Part shown: positions 9,365-19,071 of the stretch, piece after piece
Layout of the letters: the number at the start of each line of letters is the position of its first letter
How positions within the stretch are numbered: position 1 is the stretch's first letter
NCBI GenBank assembly: GCA_963822705.1
Contig: CAWGIX010000006.1
Coordinates: 434,001-498,000 of the forward strand
Direction: 5' to 3'
Length of the DNA: 64,000 nt
From: CAVRQM01 sp963822705
GTDB taxonomy: Bacteria; Pseudomonadota; Alphaproteobacteria; Acetobacterales; Acetobacteraceae
Program-made: the position numbers and the translations under genes
The notes under the pieces: generated by a model
What the model saw: the letters and a program-made list of their open reading frames with translations, nothing else
The model's database searches: none
What the model was told of the DNA's origin: nothing

Positions 9365-10485
9365 GCGCCGCGGAAAACGAAAAAATCCGCCCGATCGGCA
9401 TGCCGAAATGGGGCCTGGCCATGACCGAGGGAAAAATCGGGTCGTGGCTGGTGGCGGAAGGATCGGCCGTGCGGGAAGGCGACGAGATCGCCGAGATCGA
9501 GACCAGCAAGATCACCAACGTCTTCGAAAGTCCGGCCGCCGGCACCTTGCGGCGCCATGTGGCGGCGGAGGGCGAAACTCTGCCGGTGGGCGCGGTGATC
9601 GCCGTGCTGGCCGACGCCGACGTGGCCGACGGCGAGATCGACGCTTTTGTCGCCGATGCGCGAGCAAAACAGGCGGAAGCGGCGCACGCGCCGCCGCCGC
9701 CCGAGCCTGCCCTCACCCCGGCTCAAGGCTGGACCGTGCGCGCGCTGCGCATGGGCGAAGGCGAGGCCACGCCGCTGCTGCTGATCCACGGTTTTGGCGG
9801 CGACCTGTTGAGCTGGCAGTTCAACCAGGATTTCTGGGCGCAGCAGCGGCCGGTGATTGCCATCGACCTGCCGGGACATGGCGGCTCGTCGAAACAGGTG
9901 CCGCACGGCGACGTGGCCTCGCTGGCGCGGATGGTTGCCGCGGCGATGGACGCACTGGAGATTTCTCGGGCGCATTTTGCCGGTCATTCGCTGGGAGGTG
10001 CCATTGCCTTGCAGCTGGCCCTGGACGAGCCGGCGCGGGTGGCTTCGGTGACGCTGGTGTGCTCGGCCGGTCTCGGTCCGGAAGTGGACATGGAGTATAT
10101 CAACGGTTTCGTCGCCGCCGATCGCCGCAAGGAGATGAAGCCGGTGATCGAAAAACTGTTCGCCGATCCCGGGCTGGTGACGCGCGACATGCTGGAGGAT
10201 CTGGTCCGCTACAAGCGCCTCGACGGGGTGGACGCAGCACTGCGCACGATCGCCGATGCAACGTTCGCTGGCGGACGCCAAGCCACCGTTCTGCGCGACC
10301 GGCTCGGCGCCGTGCGGGTTCCGGTGCAGGCGATCTGGGGTGAGCAGGACCGCATCATTCCGGCCGCGCACGCGGCGGCGGTGGAGCGCCGTCATGTGGT
10401 TCCGGGCGCGGGCCACATGGTGCACATCGAGCGCCCCGAGCAGGTGAATCGGGCCGTGCAGGAATTCTTGGCCGCAAGCGGCTAG
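9361..10485 (+). CDS. acoC: AcoC-type E2: lipoyl domain fused to alpha/beta hydrolase
   Basis: This is a 374-residue two-domain protein. Residues ~10-90 are a biotinyl/lipoyl domain whose attachment lysine lies in EIETSKITNVFES. Residues ~120-374 are an alpha/beta hydrolase fold with LLIHGFGGDLLSW, the nucleophile elbow GHSLGGA, and the histidine of GAGHMVHIERP. This architecture is that of acetoin dehydrogenase E2 (AcoC), not of the classical catalytic E2 core. It should take the acetyl group from E1 and pass it to CoA. The ATG overlaps the acoB stop. No E3 (lipoamide dehydrogenase) is present in the window. Confidence 0.9.
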   Translation: MSAAENEKIRPIGMPKWGLAMTEGKIGSWLVAEGSAVREGDEIAEIETSKITNVFESPAAGTLRRHVAAEGETLPVGAVIAVLADADVADGEIDAFVADARAKQAEAAHAPPPPEPALTPAQGWTVRALRMGEGEATPLLLIHGFGGDLLSWQFNQDFWAQQRPVIAIDLPGHGGSSKQVPHGDVASLARMVAAAMDALEISRAHFAGHSLGGAIALQLALDEPARVASVTLVCSAGLGPEVDMEYINGFVAADRRKEMKPVIEKLFADPGLVTRDMLEDLVRYKRLDGVDAALRTIADATFAGGRQATVLRDRLGAVRVPVQAIWGEQDRIIPAAHAAAVERRHVVPGAGHMVHIERPEQVNRAVQEFLAASG

Positions 10486-10496
10486 CGCGAGGTTTT

Positions 10497-10826
10497 ATGA
10501 GCGATACGGAAAACTGGATCCGCGTGGCTGCCGCGGCCGATGTGCCGCAGGGCGAAATGCTGGCGGTGGATGTCGGGCGCGCGGGCATTGCGATCTACCA
10601 TCTGGACGACGGTTCCTGGCACGCCACCGACAACGAGTGCACGCACGAGTTCGCGCTGCTGACCGATGGCTGGCTGGAGGGCTGCGAGATCGAGTGCCCG
10701 CTGCACGCCGGCCGCTTCGACGTGCGCGATGGCAAGGCGTTGTGTGCGCCGGTAAGTGCTCCGGTAAAAGTCTATCCGGTGCGCGTGGACGGCGACGCGG
10801 TGATGGTACAGATCGCGGCATCATAG
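10497..10826 (+). CDS. Rieske [2Fe-2S] ferredoxin
   Basis: This is a 109-residue single-domain Rieske protein. The cluster ligands are visible as C-T-H (in NECTHEFALL) and C-P-L-H (in IECPLHAGRFDV). This matches small ferredoxin components of ring-hydroxylating oxygenases, which transfer electrons to a terminal oxygenase. It starts 11 bp after acoC and is probably in the same transcript. No oxygenase or ferredoxin reductase is nearby, so the electron partner is unknown. Its presence in an acetoin operon is unexplained. Confidence 0.88.
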   Translation: MSDTENWIRVAAAADVPQGEMLAVDVGRAGIAIYHLDDGSWHATDNECTHEFALLTDGWLEGCEIECPLHAGRFDVRDGKALCAPVSAPVKVYPVRVDGDAVMVQIAAS

Positions 10827-10978
10827 CGGTCTGGAACTCGTGCCGCCGAACCCCGAGCGTGTGCCCATGCTGGGACGGCAAGCTCGCCAAGCTCGGCGAG
10901 ATGATCACCTGGACGCGCCCGGATGCTCGCCGACCCCTGCACTGCATTATCTCCGATCACTGAGGTGACGAGGGTATA

Positions 10979-11320
10979 GTGCCAAGCGCCACCTACCGCT
11001 TGTTCGCCCAAGCCATGGCGAAACGTCAGCAAATCCTGTGCCGATACAAGGGATACCCGCGCGAGCTCTGCTGCATCATTCTCGGCCACTCGCAGGAGGA
11101 AGAGAAGGCGCTGACCTTCCAGTTCGGCGGTGAAAGCAATTCCGGTCTCCCCAAGGGAGGCGAATGGCGTTGTCTATCTCTGTCCAAGGTCAGCGAGGTC
11201 CGCCTGCGCGAAGGTCGCTGGCATGCCGGCGAAGGTCACAAGCAGCCCCAAGGTTGCGTCGAAACCGTCGATCTCGATGTCAATCCCGAAAGTCCCTACC
11301 AGCCCAGACGCCGCCTCTGA
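10979..11320 (+). CDS. Conserved hypothetical protein, 113 residues
   Basis: This small protein starts with GTG (10979) and contains RQQILCRYKGYPRELCCIIL, LTFQFGGESNSGLP, EWRCLSLSKVSEV and CVETVDLDVNPESPY. I recall similar uncharacterised proteins in rhizobia and other alphaproteobacteria, with the same RELCPHILG and FGGESSSGLP signatures. That recollection and the composition make a real gene likely. The function is unknown. The start could instead be an internal ATG (AMAKRQQ, codon 13). It stands alone between the aco operon and sufE. Confidence 0.6.
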   Translation: MPSATYRLFAQAMAKRQQILCRYKGYPRELCCIILGHSQEEEKALTFQFGGESNSGLPKGGEWRCLSLSKVSEVRLREGRWHAGEGHKQPQGCVETVDLDVNPESPYQPRRRL

Positions 11321-11538
11321 CCGGCCCAGCCCACGCTGTCGACCGTCAATGCCGCGCCATTCGCCGGATGCAGACGATCCATTTGCCAAGCTGCATATGT
11401 TCTGCTCAGGGGTCCTGGTATAGTTACGCTGGGGAAAAGCGGTCCCTCCGGAAGACCGCGTTAGTCAGAGCTGAAACCGGGTGTCGCGACGGCGTGGGGT
11501 CGCGCATGGGGGATTGTCAGGATCTCCCGTTGCGAGGC

Positions 11539-12008
11539 CTACGTGCCTCCACCGACCCGCGACAGCGAGACCGTCTCGGCTGCGGCGCGCTCCCGAAGTT
11601 TTCGGGCGAGTGCCGCAACGCCGTTGCCGCGATTGGTCGAGAGCGCCTCGATCAGCCCAAGCTCCTTCAGAAACGTCGGCTCGGTCGCCAGAATCTCGTC
11701 CGGCGTGCGGCCGGAATAGACCCGCAGCAGCATCGCCACCAAACCCGAGACGATGGCCGCATCCGACGCCCCCGCAAAGAACAGGTTTGCCCCCCGCCGT
11801 TCTGCCTCCATCCACACCCGGCTCTGGCAGCCCGGCACACGGTGCGCGTCGTTCGCCCAGAATCCGGGAATGGCGGCAGTTTCTTGCCCAGTTCGATGAT
11901 GAACTCGTAGCGGTCCATCCAGTCGTCGAACACCGCCAATTCGTCGCCGATCGCGGCGATTGCCTCGGCGGCGGTGGGCTCTTCGGGCGCGACGAACGGG
12001 TCGGTCAT
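11539..12008 (-). CDS. sufE: Cysteine desulfuration protein SufE (one frame break)
   Basis: SufE accepts sulfur from the cysteine desulfurase SufS and hands it to the SUF scaffold for Fe-S cluster assembly. The N-terminal half starts MTDPFVAPEEPTAAEAI and runs through WMDRYEFIIELGKKLPPFPDS. The frame then changes near 11863, where one missing base would explain it, into NDAHRVPGCQSRVWM, which carries the sulfur-accepting cysteine (PGCQS). The C-terminal SGLVAMLLRVYSGRTPDEI is typical. Joined length is about 156 residues, normal for the family. No other suf gene is in the window. Confidence 0.88.
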
Positions 12009-12066
12009 GCTGGCCTCAATATGGGAGCCGTTTCGCCGCACCGAGGTCGGAGATGCCCGAGTCTTT

Positions 12067-13528
12067 CTATCCGCTCCCCAGCGCCAGACCCGCCCCGCGC
12101 GGATCGGTGGCCCAGCCGCAGGACCCATCGGCCCCCGGCAGGTAGCGGTCGCACTGGATCACATTGGCCCGGCCCGGATCGGGCGGAGGCACGGGCAACG
12201 GGTGCGGCGTCTGGCCGGTGTCGGCCAGCGCTTCCGCCAGCGCCATGGCCACCGCCAGCGGCGCCGCCTCCTGCCCGGAACCGCCGGCAGCGGCGCGGAA
12301 CCGGTGGATGTTGGCGTTGTAAACGATCCCAGTCGCCAGCCACGGTAGCGGATTCACTGCGGGTGAGGCCGCCAGTAGGATTCCGGTCCCAGGCGCGATC
12401 CGGCCGGTTCCGAACAGATTGTTCATGGTCAGCGCACAGGCTACCGCCCGCCCATCGCGGTCGAGAGCAAGTAGCGTGGTCGAAGCCGGGAGAGCGGGCA
12501 GACGCGGCACCAAGCTTATGCCGTGTGCCTGAGCCTCCGCTTGCAGCGCACGGGTCTGGGCGCCGTCTAGATCCCGCGGACGAAGCTGCAACGCCCGGAA
12601 CGCCGCGGCAGCGGCAAGTCCGCCATCGGCCGGCGGCGGCGGAAAGGTGGCGATGTCGTTGCCCGCCGGCACGCTGATCGGGGCGGCCACGCTCGGCAGG
12701 GCGGTGCGAAAATCCTCGACCGACAGCCCGCCGCCGGCGTCCGTCGCGGCACTGGCCAGCGTGTGCGCCAGCAAGCCCTGGTACAGGTCGCCGACCCCCG
12801 CGGTGCGCAATTGCGCCAGTGACGACCCGAGCCCCGGCTGCACCAAATTCGCACCGTCCGCCAGAGGCGCGCCGTTCGGCACAAAAATGTCGCGCGCCAC
12901 CGGGTCGCCGGAGAGCGGGCGCGCCACCACGGCAATGTCGCGCACCAGAGCGCGGGACGCCGGCACGCCGAAGCGGGCGAGCTGCTCGGCCGGCACCACC
13001 AGCTGCTCGAACGGCAAGCGCGCCATATTTGGCGTGCAGCAGGAACAGGCCGCGGGCCATTAGCGGCACCGCCGCAGGGCGATCGCCGGCGCGGGGATGC
13101 GCCGGTGCCGGCGCCAAAAACATGATCGCCTCGGGCACGCCGCCGCCCGATCCGCTGCGCTTCGGGTCGTAGGCGAGGCAAGCGCCGCCTCCGCCCAACC
13201 CCGCGCGTGACGGCAAGGTCACGCTCAGCGTCAACGCCATGGCCACCGCGGCATCCGCGGCCGTCCCGCCGGCCGACAGCACGTCCCGGCCGGTCACCGC
13301 GGCACGCGGCTCGTCAGCGACTACGCCGCCCAAAAAGCCGGTGACAAAACCCGGCGTGCCCTCGGCAGGGCCGTTATTGACGCCCAGGATGTTCGTCTGC
13401 ACGAGGCCGCAGCCCGCAAGCCCCGCCAGCAGCAGCGCCCACCACGGCCGGACCGCCCCACACGCCGGACGGCCGCGTGGGGCAGCAACCAGTCCAAGCG
13501 GGCGCGACCAAATGCACAGTGTCGTCAT
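12067..13528 (-). CDS. ggt: Gamma-glutamyltransferase family lipoprotein (one frame break)
   Basis: This is an N-terminal-nucleophile hydrolase that cleaves gamma-glutamyl bonds such as in glutathione, exported and self-processed. The N-terminus has a hydrophobic stretch ending in the lipobox LAGC, so it is probably a lipoprotein. The large-subunit region shows TGRDVLSAGGTAADAAVAMA and AGLGGGGACL. The frame changes near 13020 (AKYG to RLPFEQLV), where one extra base would explain it. The small subunit probably begins at the Thr of PASTTLLALDRDG, with the later NNLFGTG and PGTGILL motifs. Joined length is about 486 residues, shorter than typical ~560. An in-frame ATG at 13543 is an alternative start. 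Confidence 0.82.
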
Positions 13529-13546
13529 TCGCGTTTTCGGCATAGA

Positions 13547-14377
13547 GTGGTTAGCCCGCATCGGCAATCGCCGACCCCTAGGAGTTTTGGCCGTGGCACG
13601 TTCCCGATCCCGCTGTTCGCGTTCCTGCTCGGCTGTACCGGGTCTTGCGGTTCCGGTGGCGATGTCGCATGCCCAGGATGCTCCCCAGAGTGCGGCCCGA
13701 ATGCACCGGCAGCCACTTTCACCCCGGAGCAGCGGGCCGAAATCGTCGCGGTGGTGCGCGGTGCGATGAAGGCGGATCCCAGCATCCTGCGCGACGCCGT
13801 CGCCGCGCTGCAGGCGGACGATGCGCGGGCCCAAAATGCCGCCGCCAGTGCCGCGATCGCGCAGGCGGGACCAGCACTGGCCCACGCGCCCGGCGACCCG
13901 GTCGCCGGCAACCCGGACGGCGACGTGACGGTGGTGGAATTTTATGACCTGCACTGCCCGTATTGCCGCAAGATGGCTCCGGTCGTGTCAAAACTACTGG
14001 CGCAAGACCCAAAATTGCGTCTGGTCTATAAGGACATTCCGATTCTGGGCCCCGGCAGCATGCTCGGTGCCCGCGCGGTGCTGGCGGCAGAGAGCCAAGG
14101 CGGCTATTTCCGGCTGCACGACGCGGTGATGGCCGGACCTTCGCAAATCACCGAAGACACCCTACACGCTGCCGCGGTCGCAGCCGGCCTGGATTGGCCC
14201 CGGCTGCGACACGACATGGACGACCCCTCAATCCAGCAGCGGATCGACGCCAATCTGGCGCTGGCGCACAAGCTCGGCATCGAGGGCACGCCGGTCTATG
14301 TCGTGGGCCAGAAAATGTTGCCGGGCGCGGTGCCGATCGAGCAGTTGCAGGCGGCGGTGGCAGCGGCGCACGGTTAA
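13547..14377 (+). CDS. DsbA family thiol-disulfide oxidoreductase
   Basis: This is a thioredoxin-fold protein with the redox motif C-P-Y-C in FYDLHCPYCRKMAPVVSKL, followed by LVYKDIPILGPGS and the cis-proline region GTPVYVVGQK. A helical stretch (residues ~55-110) precedes the catalytic domain, as in Com1/BdbD-like members. The N-terminus is uncertain. The open frame begins with GTG at 13547 but contains a cysteine-rich, poorly hydrophobic leader. A neighbouring frame reads VPGLAVPVAMSHAQDA, which looks like a signal-peptide end, so a base error near 13650-13700 is likely. A periplasmic location is inferred. It is divergent from ggt. Confidence 0.8.
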   Translation: MVSPHRQSPTPRSFGRGTFPIPLFAFLLGCTGSCGSGGDVACPGCSPECGPNAPAATFTPEQRAEIVAVVRGAMKADPSILRDAVAALQADDARAQNAAASAAIAQAGPALAHAPGDPVAGNPDGDVTVVEFYDLHCPYCRKMAPVVSKLLAQDPKLRLVYKDIPILGPGSMLGARAVLAAESQGGYFRLHDAVMAGPSQITEDTLHAAAVAAGLDWPRLRHDMDDPSIQQRIDANLALAHKLGIEGTPVYVVGQKMLPGAVPIEQLQAAVAAAHG

Positions 14378-14984
14378 TCCCAGCGCTCGACATTCTGGCA
14401 GGAAAAGTGAGTTCTTCAGTGGCAGAATCATAAAGAGACTGCATCGAGACCACAGGGCTCTCGTGTCTCTGGCACTTCGACCAGCGTGGCGATCATCGAC
14501 GCGGTGACCCATGCCCTGACTTCCTCCGGTTAGAAGTGGAGTCCGCCGTTTCCGTTACGCTCAGGGTAGCCGGGCCGCATCCTTGCAGGCCCTGGCGCGC
14601 AGCCTGGGTCAAGCTCGGCCGCAGGCCAGCGGCGAAGCCGGCGCGCAGGGGCTTGAGGCAGGCGAGCACGGTGGCAGGCCGCGCGAGCCGGGGGCCTGCC
14701 GCCCAGCGTAGACCAGGGTGTTGCCGGCGGTCTGGATCTGATTATCAGCATTGGCGGTGAGCCCAGTCAGGTTGGGTGCCAGCGGCGTAACGCCAATCGT
14801 CTCATGCTCCGCGGCCAACAGGAAATGAAAGCGCCCGTGGCTGTGGACTCCCACGGGACAGGCGATCAGACCGTCGCTACGAAGCAAGTGCCCGATCCAG
14901 CCCCGCCCCTATCCATCCAAATCCGGTTCTGCTAACAAATGTGGGGCTAGGCCCAGGCCGGCCCGGAGAAAAGGGGAAGGAACC
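14378..14984. other. Gene-poor stretch before the groEL locus
   Basis: About 600 bp with no gene I can support. A minus-strand open frame at 14609-14887 (containing GVTPLAPNLTGLTANADNQI) is not recognised as any family and lacks an obvious ribosome-binding site. It could be a decayed gene fragment. No transposase signature, tRNA or terminator was recognised. Confidence 0.4.
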
Positions 14985-15116
14985 ATGGCCAAGGGACAAA
15001 AGCGCAGCGGGCGCGAACCGAAGAAGCCGAAAGCCGGCAAAAAACCGGTGGCACCGGCGGAGGCCTCAAAATACCAGCTTCCGGGCAGGCCTGCTCCCGC
15101 AAAGGGTGGCAAGTGA
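14985..15116 (+). CDS. Small basic protein, 43 residues
   Basis: A short frame beginning MAKGQKRSGREPKKPKAGKK and ending PAPAKGGK, preceded by GGGGAAGGA a few bases before the ATG. Similar tiny Lys/Pro/Ala-rich proteins starting MAKGQxRSNREAKKPK are, as I recall, widespread and uncharacterised in alphaproteobacteria, which supports it as real. It is highly basic and probably disordered; a nucleic-acid-binding role would be inference only. It lies 133 bp upstream of groEL on the same strand. Confidence 0.7.
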   Translation: MAKGQKRSGREPKKPKAGKKPVAPAEASKYQLPGRPAPAKGGK

Positions 15117-15249
15117 TGCCGTCGGGCGAATGCCCCGGCGTCGTCGAAAACCGCGCCGCCGGAGCCGGGGCTGCCTGACCGCTAAAACCTCTGCCTGCGA
15201 GCCGAGTACCACGCCGACATACCGATCGACATAGGAAAGACCAAGAGAT

Positions 15250-16897
15250 ATGGCCGCCAAAGACGTAAGGTTCGGGACTGATGCGCGCACCCGGTTGCTG
15301 CACGGCGTGGATATGCTGGCCGACGCGGTCAAGGTCACGCTCGGCCCCAAGGGCCGCAACGTGCTGATCGACAAAGCTATGGCGCGCCACGCAGCAGCAA
15401 GGACGGCGTGGCCGTCGCCAAGGAAATCGAGTTCTCGGAAAAATCCGAAAACATGGGCGCCCAACTGGTGCGCGAGGTAGCCACCAAGACCAACGACGCG
15501 GCGGGCGACGGCACGACGACGGCGATCGTGCTGGCACAAAGCATTGTTCGCGAAGGCGGCAAGGCGGTCGCTGCCGGTCTGGCGCCGATGGAATTGCGAC
15601 GCGGATCGACAAGGCCGTCATCGCCTTGGTCGAGGAACTCAAGCACCGCTCCAAGACGATCAGCACCGAGGCGGAAACCGCCCAGGTCGGCACGATCAGC
15701 GCCAACGGCGAGGCCGAGATCGGCAGCATGATCGCGCAAGCCATGCAGAAGGTGGGCAACGAGGGCGTCATCACAGTCGAAGAAGCCAAAGGCATGGTCA
15801 CCGAGCTGGAGGTGGTCGAGGGCATGCAGATCGACCGCGGCTATCTCAGCCCGTATTTCATCACCAATGCCGAGAAAATGCTGGCCGAGCTGGCCGATCC
15901 CTATGTGCTGATCCACGAGAAGAAACTGTCCAGCCTGCAGCCGCTGCTGCCGATTCTCGAGAGCATCGCCCAATCGGGCGCGCCGCTGCTGATCATTGCC
16001 GAGGACGTGGAAGGAGAAGCGCTCGCCACACTGGTGGTGAACAAGCTGCGCGGCGGCCTGAAAGTCGCGGCGGTCAAGGCGCCCGGTTTCGGCGATCGCC
16101 GCAAGGCGATGCTGGAGGATATTGCCGTGCTGACCGGCGGACAGGTGATTTCCGAGGATCTGGGCATCAAGCTCGAGAACGTCACGCTAGCGATGCTCGG
16201 CCGCGCCAAGAGGGTGCTGATCGAAAAGGAAGCCACCACCATTGTCGAGGGCATCGGCAAGTCCGACGACATCAAGGGCCGCTGCAGCCAGATCCGCGCA
16301 CAAATCGAGGAGACCACCAGCGACTACGACCGCGAAAAGCTGCAGGAGCGGCTGGCCAAGCTGGCCGGGGGCGTCGCGGTGATCCGCGTCGGTGGTGCCA
16401 GCGAGTCGGAGGTGAAGGAGCGCAAGGATCGCGTCGACGACGCAATGCACGCGACCCGTGCCGCGGTGGAGGAGGGCATCGTGCCGGGCGGCGGCGTCGC
16501 GCTGGCGCGGGCCAGCCTGATCCTGGCCAATCTGAAAGCCGAGAACGAGGATCAGCGTTTCGGTATTGAGATTGTCCGGCGCGCGGCGCTGACGCCGCTG
16601 CGTCTGATTGCCGAGAATGCCGGCGAGGATGGAGCCGTGATTTCGGGCAAGGTGCTGGAGAACAACGAGTACGCGTATGGCTTTGACGCGCAGACCGGCG
16701 ACTATAAGGACATGGTCGCGGCCGGCATCATCGACCCGACAAAAGTCGTGCGCACAGCTTTGCAGAACGCGGCATCGGTGGCGGGCCTGCTGATCACGAC
16801 CGAGGCGATGGTATCCGAACGGCCGGCCAAGGCGAAGGGCAGCAGCACGCCTGGACGCAACGGCATGGGCGGCGACATGGGCGACATGGATTACTGA
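15250..16897 (+). CDS. groEL: Chaperonin GroEL (two frame breaks), no groES alongside
   Basis: This is the 60-kDa chaperonin subunit that folds proteins in an ATP-driven ring. The N-terminus MAAKDVRFGTDARTRLLHGV and TLGPKGRN are followed by a frame change near 15378 (a missing base restores APRSSKDGVAVAKE). The ATP motif GDGTTTAIVLAQ follows, then a second change near 15605 (missing base before IDKAVIALVEELK). The remainder is uninterrupted through PGGGVAL to GGDMGDMDY. Joined length is 549 residues, normal. The usual upstream groES is absent; a 43-residue basic protein occupies that place, so this is probably a secondary GroEL paralogue. Confidence 0.92.
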
Positions 16898-16932
16898 TCC
16901 GCCATGCGCTCCGGCCCAAATGGGACATCGCC

Positions 16933-17250
16933 ATGAGCAGCACATCCGACTCAGTTTCGGCCGGCGCGGAATTTACCCGGTTTCAGGTCCGGGTCGGCAT
17001 GCGCCGGGTCGAGTGCGCCGTGCTGGACGAGGCGTTGGAGGCCGCATCGGGCCTGACTGCTCCATCAAGCGTGGTGCTGCGCCGCAAGTCGTTTGACCGG
17101 TTCCGCACCTTAATCAATGCGGCGGCAGAACTGAAATCCAGCAGGCTGCCGCCCGGGTTCACCGGCCGCATCGTGTTGACCAGCGAGGACCTGCGGCGCG
17201 TGCCGCCGCAGGTCGGAGTGCCGGCGTTCGGCAGTTCTGCGCGAGGGTAG
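16933..17250 (+). CDS. DUF1488-like small protein
   Basis: This is a 105-residue soluble protein. It contains VGMRRVECAVLDEALEAASG, SFDRFRTLINAAAELKSS and GRIVLTSEDLRR, resembling the DUF1488 family (short proteins with an RRVECAVSxEAL-type start and a GxIxLTSxDL ending). The function is unknown. It starts 35 bp after groEL on the same strand and may be co-transcribed. Assignment is from memory of the family pattern. Confidence 0.6.
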   Translation: MSSTSDSVSAGAEFTRFQVRVGMRRVECAVLDEALEAASGLTAPSSVVLRRKSFDRFRTLINAAAELKSSRLPPGFTGRIVLTSEDLRRVPPQVGVPAFGSSARG

Positions 17251-17291
17251 GCCGCTTCGGGCAATTTTGCTTCGCAACGGCGACCCCGCCG

Positions 17292-17531
17292 CTATCTCAG
17301 TCCCCGGCGGAACAACTCGGCGTCGAGCTCAGCCAGGGCGTTGCGCATACCAGTGCGCCAGATCGCGATTGCGCGTTCGGAGACGATCAGGATCGCGATA
17401 TAAAGAAGGCAGAAGCCGAACTTGATCCAATCGACCGGCACCGGAACGTTGCCTGGCTGCAGCACACGACGGGCTCGGTCGATCGGATCCAATCGACTAG
17501 GCCTCGCACCTGCGCTTCCCCACCGCGACAT
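17292..17531 (-). CDS. Possible small membrane protein
   Basis: This 79-residue frame has one clear hydrophobic segment (WIKFGFCLLYIAILIVSE) followed by a charged tail (RTGMRNALAELDAELFRR). The membrane-helix-plus-amphipathic-tail layout suggests a genuine small inner-membrane protein, but the start is uncertain and no family is recognised. It lies between DUF1488 and the DUF445 gene. Confidence 0.4.
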   Translation of the reverse strand: MSRWGSAGARPSRLDPIDRARRVLQPGNVPVPVDWIKFGFCLLYIAILIVSERAIAIWRTGMRNALAELDAELFRRGLR

Positions 17532-17689
17532 TCCGATAAGTTGTCAAAGCCTCCCATTCGGCTGCTATCCGGTCAGCGGATTTGAGCCGGTCTTTTAATG
17601 GAAAATGGCGCTGCGGCGCGGCCTCCTCGTCGGGCATGGCTGGTATCGCGGTCCTCCTGGGCTGCGGTCGGAGACTCGGTTGGGCGGCC

Positions 17690-18970
17690 TCAGAAACTCA
17701 CGTGTCCGAACACCGCGAGCAGCACCGCATACACCAGGCCGCCCACCAGAAAACCCACCAGGGTGCCGTTGATGCGCACGTATTGCAGGTCGCGTCCGAT
17801 GCGCAGTTCCAGCCGGTCGGTGATGGTGCGCGCGTCCCAGTGCGCCACCACTTCGGCCACGAAGTCGGCCAGCCTGCCCTGGGCCGCCGGCAGCAGGCGG
17901 CCCACGATGGCTTCCGCTGCGACCTGAAGCCGCGCCCTCGCACCGGGGTCGGAGGCGAGCACCCCGCCCAAATTGGCCAGCGCACCCTCGATCAGCGGCA
18001 CGATGCGTCCGTCCGGCCGAGCAGCGTCCTGCTGCAGCGCCACGCGCAGGCGAGTCCAGACTTCCCAGAGCCAGGTCTGCAGGCTCGGATGCATGAACAC
18101 GCGGCGCACCGCGCGGCCGATTTCCCGCGCCCGTTCCGGGTCGTCCTCGATGCGCGCGATCTCGCGGCGCATCCACTCGTCGAACGCCTCGCGCAGCTCC
18201 GAGCCGTCGTTCGACATGCGGTCCAGTTCGGTATTGATCTGGCTCAGCACGCGCCGGGCGATTTGTGCCCCCACCGCCCAGCCGACCAGAACGCCGCCCT
18301 GATCGCGTACCCGCTCCTCGATGGCAGCGCGCAGACTGCCCTCCTTTTCCGCCAGCACGGCTTTGAGCTGCGTGAGAACAAAGCCGAACACTTCCTGGTG
18401 CCGCCCGCCTTCCATGAGCTTGCGCAGCGCCTGCGCCAGCACCCGGCCCGCCCCCGCCCCGCCCAGCAGGCGCGGCACGATCCTGGCGGCGGCCCGGCGG
18501 GCGCGGCCGTCCTCGATGCTGGCCAGCAGCCGCGGCAGCATGGCGGCCAGCGCCTCGGCCGCAGGCGCGGTGGAGCGCGGGTCGGCGAGAAAACGGTGCA
18601 AAACGCCGGGCAGGTCGAGCCGGGCCAGGGCACGCGCCACCTCTTCCTGGGTAAAGACGTGCTCGGCCACGAACCGGCCGAGTGCCCGTCCCAGGCGCTC
18701 TTTTTGCGCCGGGATGATGGCGGTGTGGGGAATGGGCAGGCCGAGCGGGTGGCGGAACAGGGCGGTGATGGCGAACCAGTCGGCGATGCCGCCCACGAAC
18801 CCGGCTTTTGCCGCCGCTTGCAGCACCTCGGTCCAGACGGTTTGTGGCAGTGCGTAGGTGCCGACGGTCAGCCCCGCCATCCCCAGCAGCAATCCCGTAG
18901 CAACCCTACGATGCCGGGCCAGCCCCCGCCGCGCGGCGGCGTCACGCGCGGCGGGCGAAAGGGCGTCCAT
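17690..18970 (-). CDS. DUF445 family membrane protein
   Basis: This 426-residue protein resembles the YjiN/DUF445 family. An N-terminal hydrophobic segment (TGLLLGMAGLTVGTYAL) precedes the family signature AAKAGFVGGIADWFAITALF. A long helical central part follows, and a final membrane segment (GTLVGFLVGGLVYAVLLAVF) closes the chain. Arrangement with two membrane ends and a large helical middle is typical. The function is unknown. It is intact and transcribed divergently from the PEP carboxylase gene. Confidence 0.85.
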   Translation of the reverse strand: MDALSPAARDAAARRGLARHRRVATGLLLGMAGLTVGTYALPQTVWTEVLQAAAKAGFVGGIADWFAITALFRHPLGLPIPHTAIIPAQKERLGRALGRFVAEHVFTQEEVARALARLDLPGVLHRFLADPRSTAPAAEALAAMLPRLLASIEDGRARRAAARIVPRLLGGAGAGRVLAQALRKLMEGGRHQEVFGFVLTQLKAVLAEKEGSLRAAIEERVRDQGGVLVGWAVGAQIARRVLSQINTELDRMSNDGSELREAFDEWMRREIARIEDDPERAREIGRAVRRVFMHPSLQTWLWEVWTRLRVALQQDAARPDGRIVPLIEGALANLGGVLASDPGARARLQVAAEAIVGRLLPAAQGRLADFVAEVVAHWDARTITDRLELRIGRDLQYVRINGTLVGFLVGGLVYAVLLAVFGHVSF

Positions 18971-19071
18971 GGCGGGCGGACCCTAGGCGAGCCCGGGGCG
19001 CCGGCCAAGACTGCTGGGCGAGGAGGTTGCACCCCGTTGCATACCTCCCATGACCGGGGCACACTTCGCAC

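Noticed and set aside
15544..16569. 341-codon frame overlapping groEL
   Set aside because: It is a same-strand shadow frame of groEL with low-complexity Arg/Gly-rich sequence.
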